Positions 32,239 through 40,012 of a stretch of 64,000 bases of DNA are shown piece after piece. The DNA is from Pseudomonas bubulae (lineage in GTDB: Bacteria > Pseudomonadota > Gammaproteobacteria > Pseudomonadales > Pseudomonadaceae), in NCBI RefSeq assembly GCF_037023725.1, contig NZ_CP146077.1, forward strand, positions 2,579,001-2,643,000, given 5' to 3'. How positions within the stretch are numbered: the stretch's first letter is position 1; each line of letters starts with the position of its first letter. The notes under the pieces were generated by a model that was not told the origin of the DNA, did not search any database, and saw only the letters and a program-made list of their open reading frames with translations. Both the position numbers and the translations under genes were made by a program.

Positions 32239-33036
32239 ATGAAAAATACAAGGTTCAATAGAGCTGCAACGGCTTTGCCGCTGTTGCTGTTCGTGCAGGT
32301 GGCACATGCTGATCAGCCTGCGGACTCACAATGGTTATTGCTGGCCAGCCCCTTTGTCTGGGCGCCCTCCATGAGCGGGCAGGCGGCGCTTGGCGGGGTC
32401 AATACCAAGGTTGATGTTCCATTTGCGGATGTCTGGGAAAACCTGAGCACGGTATTTATGGGCAATCTGGAATTGACCAATCGCACACTGGGTTTTTATA
32501 TCGACGGCGTCCACGCTAAAACCGATCAGTCCGAACGGGTGTACGGGCGCAAGGTGGGCCTGGCGATCACCCAGAGCACCCTGGCTGTCGGCACCTATTA
32601 CCGGGCCTATGAGTATGAGTTGGGTGGTCAAACGATTTTTGGCGAGCCGCGCACCTGGCGTGTCGAACCTACGATCGGTGTGCGCTGGACCAAGCTGTCA
32701 ACCAAGCTGGACATTGACTCGCTGGGGTTCAGCACCAAGAAAAAAACCGAGTGGACCGATCCGTTCGTGGGGCTGCGCATGCAGGCTGACCTGACCGACC
32801 GCTGGACCCTGTCCGGTGAAACCGACACCGGCGGGCTGGATACCTCCTCAAAGAAAACCTGGAACGCTCAAGGGTATCTGGGCTACCGCATGTACCTGGC
32901 CGATCACCCCACGATCATCCGCGTCGGCTATCGGGTTCTGGCGCAAAATTACCGCACCACCGACTTTACCGGCAACAAGTTCAAGTACGACGTGACCCAG
33001 CGCGGCCCGGTACTGGGCCTGTCCATGCGCTTCTGA
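32239..33036 (+). CDS. outer-membrane beta-barrel protein, unknown function
   Basis: The ATG at 32239 gives 265 residues with a signal peptide (LPLLLFVQVAHAD). Alternating hydrophobic/polar strands with many aromatic residues follow, ending in GPVLGLSMRF; the final Phe is the usual outer-membrane barrel signature. It precedes the amidase gene by 22 bases on the same strand, suggesting a two-gene unit acting at the envelope. I do not recognise a named porin family. Confidence 0.65.
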   Translation: MKNTRFNRAATALPLLLFVQVAHADQPADSQWLLLASPFVWAPSMSGQAALGGVNTKVDVPFADVWENLSTVFMGNLELTNRTLGFYIDGVHAKTDQSERVYGRKVGLAITQSTLAVGTYYRAYEYELGGQTIFGEPRTWRVEPTIGVRWTKLSTKLDIDSLGFSTKKKTEWTDPFVGLRMQADLTDRWTLSGETDTGGLDTSSKKTWNAQGYLGYRMYLADHPTIIRVGYRVLAQNYRTTDFTGNKFKYDVTQRGPVLGLSMRF

Positions 33037-33058
33037 CAAGTACCGAGGAGACAAGGGA

Positions 33059-34117
33059 ATGCAACTGCTCAAACACACCCGCAACCTGACGCTGGCCCTG
33101 GCGGGCTTTATGCTGGCGCTGCCGGTGGCTACTGCCTGTACCCGCCTGGTGTATCTGGGGGACAACGACAGGGTGATTACGGCGCGTTCGATGGACTGGA
33201 AAACCGACGTGGCCACCAACCTGTGGATCTTCCCCCAGGGCATGCAGCGCACAGGTGAAGTAGGGCCGGGGTCGCTGAAGTGGACATCAAAGTACGGCAG
33301 CGTGATTGCCAGCGGCTATGACATTTCCACCACCGACGGCGTCAACGAAGCGGGGCTGTCGGCTAACCTGCTGTGGCTGGTCGAGTCCGAGTACCCGCCG
33401 GTCAATCAGGGTAAACCGGGGCTGAGCATTGCCGCCTGGGCTCAGTATGTACTGGACAATTTCAGCAGCGTTGCCGAAGCGGTGGCGGTGCTCAAGACTG
33501 AACCCTTTACCGTGGTTACCGCCAATGTGCCGGGTGAAAGTCGCCTGGCGACCTTGCATCTTTCAATGTCCGATGCATCGGGTGACAGCGCCATCATTGA
33601 GTTTATCGATGGCAAGCAGGTGATCCACCATGATCGCAGCTATCAGGTCATGACCAACTCCCCGGCGTTCGATGCCCAACTGGCCATGAACGCCTACTGG
33701 CAAGCCATCGGCGGGACGGTAATGCTACCGGGTACCAATCGCTCGGCGGACCGTTTTGCCCGGGCCTCGTTTTACGTCAATGCGGTGCCGAAAAACCAGG
33801 ACTCGCGCTTGTCGCTGGCCAGTGTATTCAGCGTGATCCGCAACGTTTCAGTGCCGTATGGCATCACCACTCCCGGCGAGCCGAATATTTCCTCGACGCG
33901 CTGGCGCTCGGTAATCGACCACAAGCAGGGGCTGTACTTTTTCGAGTCGGCCATTACACCAAACACCTTCTGGGTGGACTTGAACAAGATCGATTTCACC
34001 AGGGCTACAGGCGCGGTCAAAAAACTGGATCTGGGCCCGGACCAAAGCACCATTTACTCCGGGGAGGTTTCAAGCCGCTTCAAGGCCACTCCGGCCTTCA
34101 AGTTTGAAGGGGCGTAA
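33059..34117 (+). CDS. linear amide C-N hydrolase (choloylglycine/penicillin acylase family)
   Basis: The 352-residue protein has a signal peptide cut just before a cysteine (MLALPVATACTRLVYLGDND). In the choloylglycine hydrolase family this new N-terminal Cys is the Ntn nucleophile. Further family marks are ITARSMDWKTD, DGVNEAGLSANLLWL and ATLHLSMSDASGDSAIIEF. Exported members cleave bile salts, penicillin V or acyl-homoserine lactones. In a Pseudomonas a role in cleaving N-acyl compounds is plausible, but the substrate is not known. The start ATG follows GAGGAGACAAGGGA. Confidence 0.85.
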   Translation: MQLLKHTRNLTLALAGFMLALPVATACTRLVYLGDNDRVITARSMDWKTDVATNLWIFPQGMQRTGEVGPGSLKWTSKYGSVIASGYDISTTDGVNEAGLSANLLWLVESEYPPVNQGKPGLSIAAWAQYVLDNFSSVAEAVAVLKTEPFTVVTANVPGESRLATLHLSMSDASGDSAIIEFIDGKQVIHHDRSYQVMTNSPAFDAQLAMNAYWQAIGGTVMLPGTNRSADRFARASFYVNAVPKNQDSRLSLASVFSVIRNVSVPYGITTPGEPNISSTRWRSVIDHKQGLYFFESAITPNTFWVDLNKIDFTRATGAVKKLDLGPDQSTIYSGEVSSRFKATPAFKFEGA

Positions 34118-34121
34118 GGGG

Positions 34122-34424
34122 TTAACCCTGTTCGGCTGTGTGCTCCGGAACCAGACGAATTTCTACGCGTTGGCCTAATGCCCGTGCGGCGCTGGCCAGG
34201 GTGGCCAGGGTCATGCCTGGGTCATTCTGGTCGAGCGCCCGATCCACCGCCGTGCGGCTGGTATGCATGCGGTCGGCCAGGTTTTTTTTGCTGACGTGCT
34301 GCTCTTTCATGGCCTGGGTTATCTGCCAGGCAATAACGCGTTTGAGTGCGGCGGCCGAAACCTCTTCTGCAAGGCCTTGTTCCGAGAGAAAGTCGTCAAA
34401 GTCGGAGCCGATATGGTTATTCAT
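34122..34424 (-). CDS. HigA-type XRE antitoxin
   Basis: About 100 residues from the ATG at 34424 (MNNHIGSDFDDFLSEQG); an ATG at 34448 would add eight. It has an XRE helix-turn-helix (QHVSKKNLADRMHTSRTAVD) and ALGQRVEIRLVPE at the end, typical of antitoxins paired with phage-derived HigB/Gp49-like toxins. It follows the toxin gene with an eight-base overlap. Confidence 0.85.
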   Translation of the reverse strand: MNNHIGSDFDDFLSEQGLAEEVSAAALKRVIAWQITQAMKEQHVSKKNLADRMHTSRTAVDRALDQNDPGMTLATLASAARALGQRVEIRLVPEHTAEQG

Positions 34425-34776
34425 GTGCGGTACCTCGTAGTTTTGCATGGCGCTGCCTGGCGGTTTGCAGATCCACCGCCGGGGCTTTCTGACTTTTCTT
34501 GATAAATCCGTGAAGCAGGATCATCTGTGAGCCGATTACCGTAAAGATTATACGGGCAATGACGCCATCCAGATCAGAGCGAACTTCCCACAGTTTTGGC
34601 TCCAGTTTGCGAACAACCGGCATGCCAATCGGCCAGCCAAGTTGCACGGTCTTAATATCGGTGCCAATCAGTCGTCTTTGCTCGCGCCCAAGGCCGATTA
34701 ACCATTCGCGAACGGGTTCGTTACCGGCTTCGGTGCGAAAAAAAGCAACCGTCAGGATGGGAGGGATTCCAGTCAT
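34417..34776 (-). CDS. HigB/Gp49-like RelE-superfamily toxin
   Basis: The 119-residue protein contains TEAGNEPVREWLIGLGREQR, the KLEPKLWEVRSDLDGVIARI strand and the C-terminal LLHGFIKKSQKAP. This is the classic phage-derived HigB pattern of ribosome-dependent RNases. It is the first gene of a toxin-first pair with its antitoxin overlapping downstream. The -10 box ends seven bases from the ATG, so the mRNA is probably leaderless, as for the other module in this window. The two toxins are not close relatives by eye. Confidence 0.9.
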   Translation of the reverse strand: MTGIPPILTVAFFRTEAGNEPVREWLIGLGREQRRLIGTDIKTVQLGWPIGMPVVRKLEPKLWEVRSDLDGVIARIIFTVIGSQMILLHGFIKKSQKAPAVDLQTARQRHAKLRGTAHE

Positions 34777-34783
34777 GAACTTG

Positions 34784-34811
34784 AGTGTACCTAAAATGGT
34801 ACATCTATCAA
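34784..34811 (-). promoter_or_regulatory. promoter and operator of the second HigBA-type locus
   Basis: Read on the minus strand, TTGATA (34811-34806), a 16-base spacer and TACACT (34789-34784) form a promoter. Within it, TGTACC-taaaat-GGTACA (34786-34803) is a perfect six-base inverted repeat that would place a HigA dimer across the -10 box. The -10 ends seven bases from the toxin ATG at 34776. Confidence 0.7.
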
Positions 34812-34869
34812 GCGCGCCTGATCGCCAGATGACCAGTGGCTCAAGCCCGTGCGATCACCTGTCGTGCTT

Positions 34870-37236
34870 TTAAAACGTCTGCCCCATGGAGAACTGGAAC
34901 ACCTGTGTTTCTGCATCATCCGGTTTGCGGATGGGCAGCGCGAGGTTGACGCTCAGCGGGCCCATCGGGCTGTACCAGGTCACGCCCACCCCTACGGAAC
35001 TGGCCATCTGGCTGAGGTCCACGCCGTCACAGCCGGTGGTGGTGCTCAGGTAGCATTTGTCCGAGTACACGCTGCCCACATCCCAGAACAGCGAGGTGCG
35101 CAGGGATTTGTTGTCCTTGATAAAGGGCATCGGGAACAGGTACTCGACCCCGCCGGTGATCATGATATTGCCGCCTAGCGCCTCGGTGTCGCGGTCGGAG
35201 TAGTACGCCTGCCCGGCGCTGCTATAGGTGCCGGTGGCCGGGGTGTTGCGCGGGCCCAGGGTGCCGCTTTCAAAACCGCGCACCGTGCCTTCACCGCCCG
35301 CAGTGTAGTTTTCATAGAATGGCAGGCCATCGGTGGAGCCATAGCCGTTGCCGTAGCCCAGCTTGGTGTGAAAGCGCAGTGAGGTGGATGCACTGACGGG
35401 CAGGAAGGTCTGGCCGGTGTAGTCGATCTTGTAGAAGCTCAGGTCGCTGCCGGGCACCGTGACCATCAGGTTAAGGTTTTGCGCATAGCCGCGGGTAGCC
35501 AGGATGCCCTTGTTCAGGGTCGATTCCGACCAGCCCAGGTTGGCCTTGAAATTGGTAAATTCCTTGCCTTCGCGGTCGATAAAATCATAGATCTCGTCGG
35601 CACTGTAGGTGCCGGGCTCGATGCTGTCGTGCTGCGCGGTGAGGCCGAAACTGATCCGTGAGGTTTCATTGATCGGGTAGCCCAGGGTGGCACCGGCGCC
35701 ATAACTGTTGATCGAGTAGTACGACACGCCATCGTCGTAGTAATCGTTGTAGTCGGTCTTGTTGTAGAACGCGTTGTAGCCAAGGCTGACGCCATCCTTG
35801 GTGAAGTACGGATCGGTAAAACCGATGTTGTACTTGCTCTGGTACTCGGAGCGGGTCAGGCCCAGGCTGGCGGAGTTGCCCGTGCCCAGAAAGTTGTTCT
35901 GGGTGATAGAACCACCAAGAATCAGGCCGGCACTCTGGGCAAAGCCGACGCTGGCAGTGATCGAGCCGGAAGACTGCTCTTCAACGCTGTAATTGACGTC
36001 AACCTGATCGTCGACTCCCGCCACCGCCGGGGTCTCGACGTTGACTTCCTTGAAGTAACCCAGGCGCTCAAGCCGCGTTTTGGACTGGTCGATCAGGTAG
36101 GTCGAAGCCCAGCCGCCTTCCATCTGGCGCATCTCTCGGCGCAAGACCTGGTCTTCGGTCTTGGTATTGCCGCGAAAGTTGATGCGGTTGGCATACGCGC
36201 GCTTGCCCGGGTCGACCACGAATTCGATATCTACCGTGTTGCCGTCCTTGCTTGGGACCGGCACCGCGTTGACGTTGGCAAAGGTATAGCCTTCGTTGCC
36301 CAGGCGGCGGGTGATCAGGTCCGAGGTGGAGGTCATCAGCTTGCGCGAAAATACCTGGCCCTTTTGTACCAGCAGCAAGGCGTGGATCTGATCTTCGGGT
36401 ACTTTAAGGTCACCGCGCAGCGTAATGTCGCGCACGGTGTATTTGGCGCCTTCGCTGATATTGACGGTAATGAAGACCTGCTTTTTGTCCGGGCTGATCG
36501 ACACCTGGGTCGACAGGATTTCCATATTGATATAGCCGCGGTCCATGTAGTACGAGCGCAAACGCTCCAGATCGCCGGACAGTTTTTCCCGGGCATACTT
36601 GTCATCGTTCTTGAAGAACGACAGCCAGTTGCTGGTCTTGAGGGTGAACTGATCGTCCAGCTCGGCCTGGTCGAAGACGGTATTGCCCACCACATTGATG
36701 TGCTTGATCGCGGCCACTTCGCCTTCGTCGATCCTGATCTTGAGGCCGACGCGGTTGCGCGGCTGGGCCACCACCTCGGCGTCCACCGCGGCCGAGTAAC
36801 GCCCCTGGGCTACGTACTGACGCAGCAGCTCATTGCGTACACCTTCGAGCGTGGCGCGCTGGAACACTTCGCCTTCGGCCAGCCCCGATTGCTTGAGGCC
36901 TTTCATCAGGTCATCGGTGGAGATCGCCTTGTTGCCCTCGATGTCGATATTGGCAATGGACGGCCGCTCGACTACGGTGATCACCAGGACGTCGCCGTCG
37001 CGGCCCAGCTGAATATCTTGAAAGAATCCGGTCTTGAACAGTGCGCGCGTGGATTCCACCAGTTGCTGGTCATCGACCTGTTCGCCAACGTTCAAGGGCA
37101 GGGCACCGAACACGCTGCCGGCGGACACCCGCTGCAGGCCGTTGATACGGATATCGGCAATCTTGAAGCCCTGGGCGTGGGCCAGTGAGGCATTGAGCAG
37201 CAGTGCAACCGAGCAGAGCAGGCGCGCAAAATTCAT
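34870..37236 (-). CDS. BamA paralogue (Omp85 outer-membrane assembly factor), orphan context
   Basis: About 788 residues from MNFARLLCSVALLLN: a signal peptide, five POTRA domains (first one FKIADIRINGLQRVSAGSVF) and a 16-stranded barrel with the conserved loop motif GTVRGFESGTLGPR. It ends in FQFSMGQTF. BamA inserts beta-barrel proteins into the outer membrane. The canonical Pseudomonas bamA lies between rseP and skp/lpxD; here neither is present, and the gene faces a two-component system 180 bases away. This is most likely a second copy; that the canonical one exists elsewhere is inferred. It could serve a subset of barrels or act under envelope stress. Confidence 0.9.
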   Translation of the reverse strand: MNFARLLCSVALLLNASLAHAQGFKIADIRINGLQRVSAGSVFGALPLNVGEQVDDQQLVESTRALFKTGFFQDIQLGRDGDVLVITVVERPSIANIDIEGNKAISTDDLMKGLKQSGLAEGEVFQRATLEGVRNELLRQYVAQGRYSAAVDAEVVAQPRNRVGLKIRIDEGEVAAIKHINVVGNTVFDQAELDDQFTLKTSNWLSFFKNDDKYAREKLSGDLERLRSYYMDRGYINMEILSTQVSISPDKKQVFITVNISEGAKYTVRDITLRGDLKVPEDQIHALLLVQKGQVFSRKLMTSTSDLITRRLGNEGYTFANVNAVPVPSKDGNTVDIEFVVDPGKRAYANRINFRGNTKTEDQVLRREMRQMEGGWASTYLIDQSKTRLERLGYFKEVNVETPAVAGVDDQVDVNYSVEEQSSGSITASVGFAQSAGLILGGSITQNNFLGTGNSASLGLTRSEYQSKYNIGFTDPYFTKDGVSLGYNAFYNKTDYNDYYDDGVSYYSINSYGAGATLGYPINETSRISFGLTAQHDSIEPGTYSADEIYDFIDREGKEFTNFKANLGWSESTLNKGILATRGYAQNLNLMVTVPGSDLSFYKIDYTGQTFLPVSASTSLRFHTKLGYGNGYGSTDGLPFYENYTAGGEGTVRGFESGTLGPRNTPATGTYSSAGQAYYSDRDTEALGGNIMITGGVEYLFPMPFIKDNKSLRTSLFWDVGSVYSDKCYLSTTTGCDGVDLSQMASSVGVGVTWYSPMGPLSVNLALPIRKPDDAETQVFQFSMGQTF

Positions 37237-37419
37237 GTAGATCATTTATCCAGGACACATCGACAAACAGCACAAGCAGGCTGGTGGAGGTCCAGCATAA
37301 AAGTTCGGGGCGTATGGTGCGGTTAACCGAGTGTCAAGTTAGGTAAAGGTTGGCCGCAGGCAATGACGCTGCGGGCCGCAAGGACGATAATGGGCAGATC
37401 CCCCCTTCAAGAGTTCGCC

Positions 37420-38103
37420 ATGATCCGTGTATTGCTCGTCGACGATGACCAGGAACTGACCGGTTTGCTCAGTGAGTATCTGGAGCGCGAAGGCTTTGAA
37501 GCGACTGCGGTGCATACCGGCGAGGAGGGCGAGGTGCAGGCGCTGTCCGGGCAATACAGCATTGTGGTGCTGGATGTGATGCTGCCGCGACTGTCGGGGA
37601 TCGAAGTGCTGCGGCGCATTCGCGCACGCAGTCAGGTGCCGGTGGTGTTGCTCACTGCCCGTGGCGACAACATCGACCGCATCACCGGCCTGGAGCTTGG
37701 CGCCGATGACTATGTGCCCAAACCCAGCTCGCCGGGGGAGCTGGTGGCGCGTTTGCGCGCCATCATGCGCCGGGTGCAGCCGGTGGAGCAGGCCACCACC
37801 GAGGTGATCAAGACCGGCCCGCTGGTGTTGTGGCCCGGCAAGCGCCAGGCGCTGTGGCAGGGGCGGGAGCTGGGGGTAACCAGCACCGAGTTCAGCCTGC
37901 TCGAAGAGCTGGCCCGCAGTGCCGGGCAAGTGGTGAGCAAGCAGGACTTGTCGCTCAATGCCCTGGGCTGCCCGTTGACCCGCTATGACCGGCGTATCGA
38001 CGTCCATATCAGCAGCATCCGCCAGAAGCTCGGCCCGCGACCAGATGCCAAGGCGTGGATCCAGAGCGTGCGCGGGCTCGGCTATCTGTTGATCGCGGAA
38101 TGA
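37420..38103 (+). CDS. OmpR/CpxR-type response regulator
   Basis: The 227-residue protein has a receiver domain with acidic pocket (VLLVDDDQE), phospho-acceptor Asp in VVLDVMLPRLSG and conserved Lys in DDYVPKPSSPGEL. The C-terminal winged helix is of the OmpR type (LGVTSTEFSLLEELARSAGQ, ...IQSVRGLGYLLI). It is translationally coupled to the sensor kinase gene (one-base overlap). The CpxR-like sequence and the adjacent BamA paralogue suggest an envelope-stress role; this is inference. Confidence 0.9.
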   Translation: MIRVLLVDDDQELTGLLSEYLEREGFEATAVHTGEEGEVQALSGQYSIVVLDVMLPRLSGIEVLRRIRARSQVPVVLLTARGDNIDRITGLELGADDYVPKPSSPGELVARLRAIMRRVQPVEQATTEVIKTGPLVLWPGKRQALWQGRELGVTSTEFSLLEELARSAGQVVSKQDLSLNALGCPLTRYDRRIDVHISSIRQKLGPRPDAKAWIQSVRGLGYLLIAE

Positions 38104-39359
38104 TGAAACCCAGCCGGCTGTTCTGGAAACTGTTCCTGGCCTTCTGGCTGGCCACCAGCCTGACGTTTTTTGTCGGTATCGGCATTATCACCTTGAGCCG
38201 CCAGGGCCCTGGCAATCCGCATCTGGATACCATTCTTGAAAGCGAGGAGCAGTTGCTGCGCCAGTTCGGTGTCGAGGCTGGCAAGCAGTTGCTGCAGGTA
38301 TGGCACCACCCCGATGACGAGGCCATTGCGGTGTATGACAGTGGCGGCCGACTGCTGGCCGGGCTGCCGATCGTGAATCCGGCGTTTGAGCGCACGGTGA
38401 TCAGCAAGGAAGGCCTCACGCTGTCGCTCAGGTCGACGCGGGTGCCCGGCAATGGCGGTGGTGGGGAGGGCGGACCGGGGCTGATGCCATTGCTTATCGG
38501 AACCGTGATGAGCGCGCTGTTCAGCAGCTTTATGGCGTTTTACCTGGCCTGGCCGTTGGCCTATTTGCGTCGGGCGATGAGCGATGTGGCCCAAGGGCGA
38601 TTCGAAACCCGGGTAAAGCCGTTTATGGGCGCGCGGCGTGATGAAATTGTCGACCTGGCCGAAGACTGCGACCGTATGGCCAACCAACTCAAGCTGCTGG
38701 TTGATGCCCAGCAACACTTGTTGCATGACATCTCCCATGAATTGCGTTCGCCCCTGACACGCATGCAGGCCGCCATCGGGTTGTTGCATCAAAACCCGTC
38801 CCGCGCCGATATGGTCGAACGCATCGAGCGCGAATCGCAGCGCATGGACACCCTGATCGAAGCCCTGCTGACCCTGGCCCGGGTGCAGGGGCGGCCCGAG
38901 AGCATCGCACGCGAGCCGGTGGACATCATCGAGTTGTTGCACTTGATAGTCGAAGACGCGCAGTTCGAAGCGGGCATCAAGGGTTGTCGGGTGATCCTGG
39001 AAGGGTGCCCGTCCTTTGTCAGCCGGGTCAGTGGCGAGTTGTTGTATCGCTGCTTTGAGAACGTGATCCGCAATGCAGTGCGCCATACCCGTGCCGACAG
39101 CACGGTGCTGGTAATGGCTGAAGCCAGCCCGGCGGGCCACTGCCTGACAGTACGGATCAGCGATCAGGGTCCGGGTGTTGAAGAATCGCGGTTGCAGCGG
39201 ATTTTCGACCCGTTTGAGCGGGGTGTCAGTGAGACGGGTAGCGGTTTTGGCCTGGGTCTGGCGATTGCTTCAAGGGCGGTGGAAATGCACGGCGGCAGCA
39301 TCAAGGCGAGCAACCTTGCGAGCGGCGGCTTGAGCGTGGCAATCACCTTGCCGCTGTAG
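38103..39359 (+). CDS. CpxA-like sensor histidine kinase
   Basis: The 418-residue kinase has an N-terminal membrane helix (LFLAFWLATSLTFFVGIGII), a short periplasmic sensor part, and a second helix (MSALFSSFMAFYLAWPLAYL). A HAMP linker and a dimerisation domain with the phospho-His in HDISHELRSPLTRMQAAIG follow. The ATP-binding domain shows NVIRNAVRHT, ISDQGPGVEE and GFGLGLAIASRAVEMHGG. It partners the response regulator upstream. The signal is unknown. Confidence 0.9.
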   Translation: MKPSRLFWKLFLAFWLATSLTFFVGIGIITLSRQGPGNPHLDTILESEEQLLRQFGVEAGKQLLQVWHHPDDEAIAVYDSGGRLLAGLPIVNPAFERTVISKEGLTLSLRSTRVPGNGGGGEGGPGLMPLLIGTVMSALFSSFMAFYLAWPLAYLRRAMSDVAQGRFETRVKPFMGARRDEIVDLAEDCDRMANQLKLLVDAQQHLLHDISHELRSPLTRMQAAIGLLHQNPSRADMVERIERESQRMDTLIEALLTLARVQGRPESIAREPVDIIELLHLIVEDAQFEAGIKGCRVILEGCPSFVSRVSGELLYRCFENVIRNAVRHTRADSTVLVMAEASPAGHCLTVRISDQGPGVEESRLQRIFDPFERGVSETGSGFGLGLAIASRAVEMHGGSIKASNLASGGLSVAITLPL

Positions 39360-39385
39360 ATACTCTGTTGCAGGACAAGCCCTAT

Positions 39386-39438
39386 TGTGGGAGCGAGCCT
39401 GCTCGCGAACGACCTTCGCGAGCAGGCTCGCTCCCACA
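39386..39438. repeat. inverted REP pair
   Basis: TGTGGGAGCGAGCCTGCTCG begins a perfect 24-base arm (39386-39409) repeated in reverse at 39415-39438 around a five-base loop. It lies just downstream of the kinase gene and may act as a transcript end. Confidence 0.9.
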
Positions 39439-39562
39439 GTTGCAGTGTTCCTGTAGATGCTACGGGATCGCCGGGGATCTTTACACGAAATTACATTGCC
39501 TTGACGGCCCTGTACGCCATGCCCCCGTAGACTTTACCGCTCAATATCGAGCGGAGTTGGGC

Positions 39563-40012
39563 ATGTTTCTGGTGCATAAAAAAGGGTTCGTTGCCGGCAA
39601 GAAAATGGTTGATGGCCTGGTGCCTTATGACTTTTTTTGCGAGGACAATCCGGCCATCAATCTGTTTGTGTTTACCGGTGCTGGCGCGTTGGGCAAACCG
39701 GTAGAAGAGCAGACGCTATGGGGCTTTACCCGCCTTGAACGCTTTGAAGCGCTGAGCAGTACCCTGGTCGCCAACAAAAAGAACCAGGGCTGGTTTCAAA
39801 GCGTCAATGTGCTCACCGGGCCCGCACAGAACGGCACCCAGACAGTAAAGTTCCAGCGGGTGCTGAAGATCATCAAGCATGTCAGCGTCAACAATCGCGT
39901 AGCCAGCAAGGCGGGCTACGAGATCCTGACCGAAGAGGGCGACACCTACTTCACCCTCAGGCATGCAGCCGGGCATAGCGCCCAGACCGTGATTTACGCC
40001 GCCGATCAGTGA
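39563..40012 (+). CDS. hypothetical protein, no recognised family
   Basis: About 149 residues from the ATG at 39563 (GGAG seven bases upstream). The frame is open further upstream, but only through the REP element, so a longer form is unlikely. The protein (MFLVHKKGFVAGKKMVDGLV...) is soluble, with mixed strands and helices and blocks such as VPYDFFCEDNPAINLFVFTG and RVLKIIKHVSVNNRVASKAG. Its 3' end overlaps the end of the convergent dehydrogenase gene by seven bases. No function is suggested. Confidence 0.6.
   Translation: MFLVHKKGFVAGKKMVDGLVPYDFFCEDNPAINLFVFTGAGALGKPVEEQTLWGFTRLERFEALSSTLVANKKNQGWFQSVNVLTGPAQNGTQTVKFQRVLKIIKHVSVNNRVASKAGYEILTEEGDTYFTLRHAAGHSAQTVIYAADQ

Noticed and set aside
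39368..39562. N-terminal extension of the 39.6 kb hypothetical gene through the REP element
   Set aside because: The added residues are just the translated REP sequence; the ATG at 39563 has its own ribosome-binding site.
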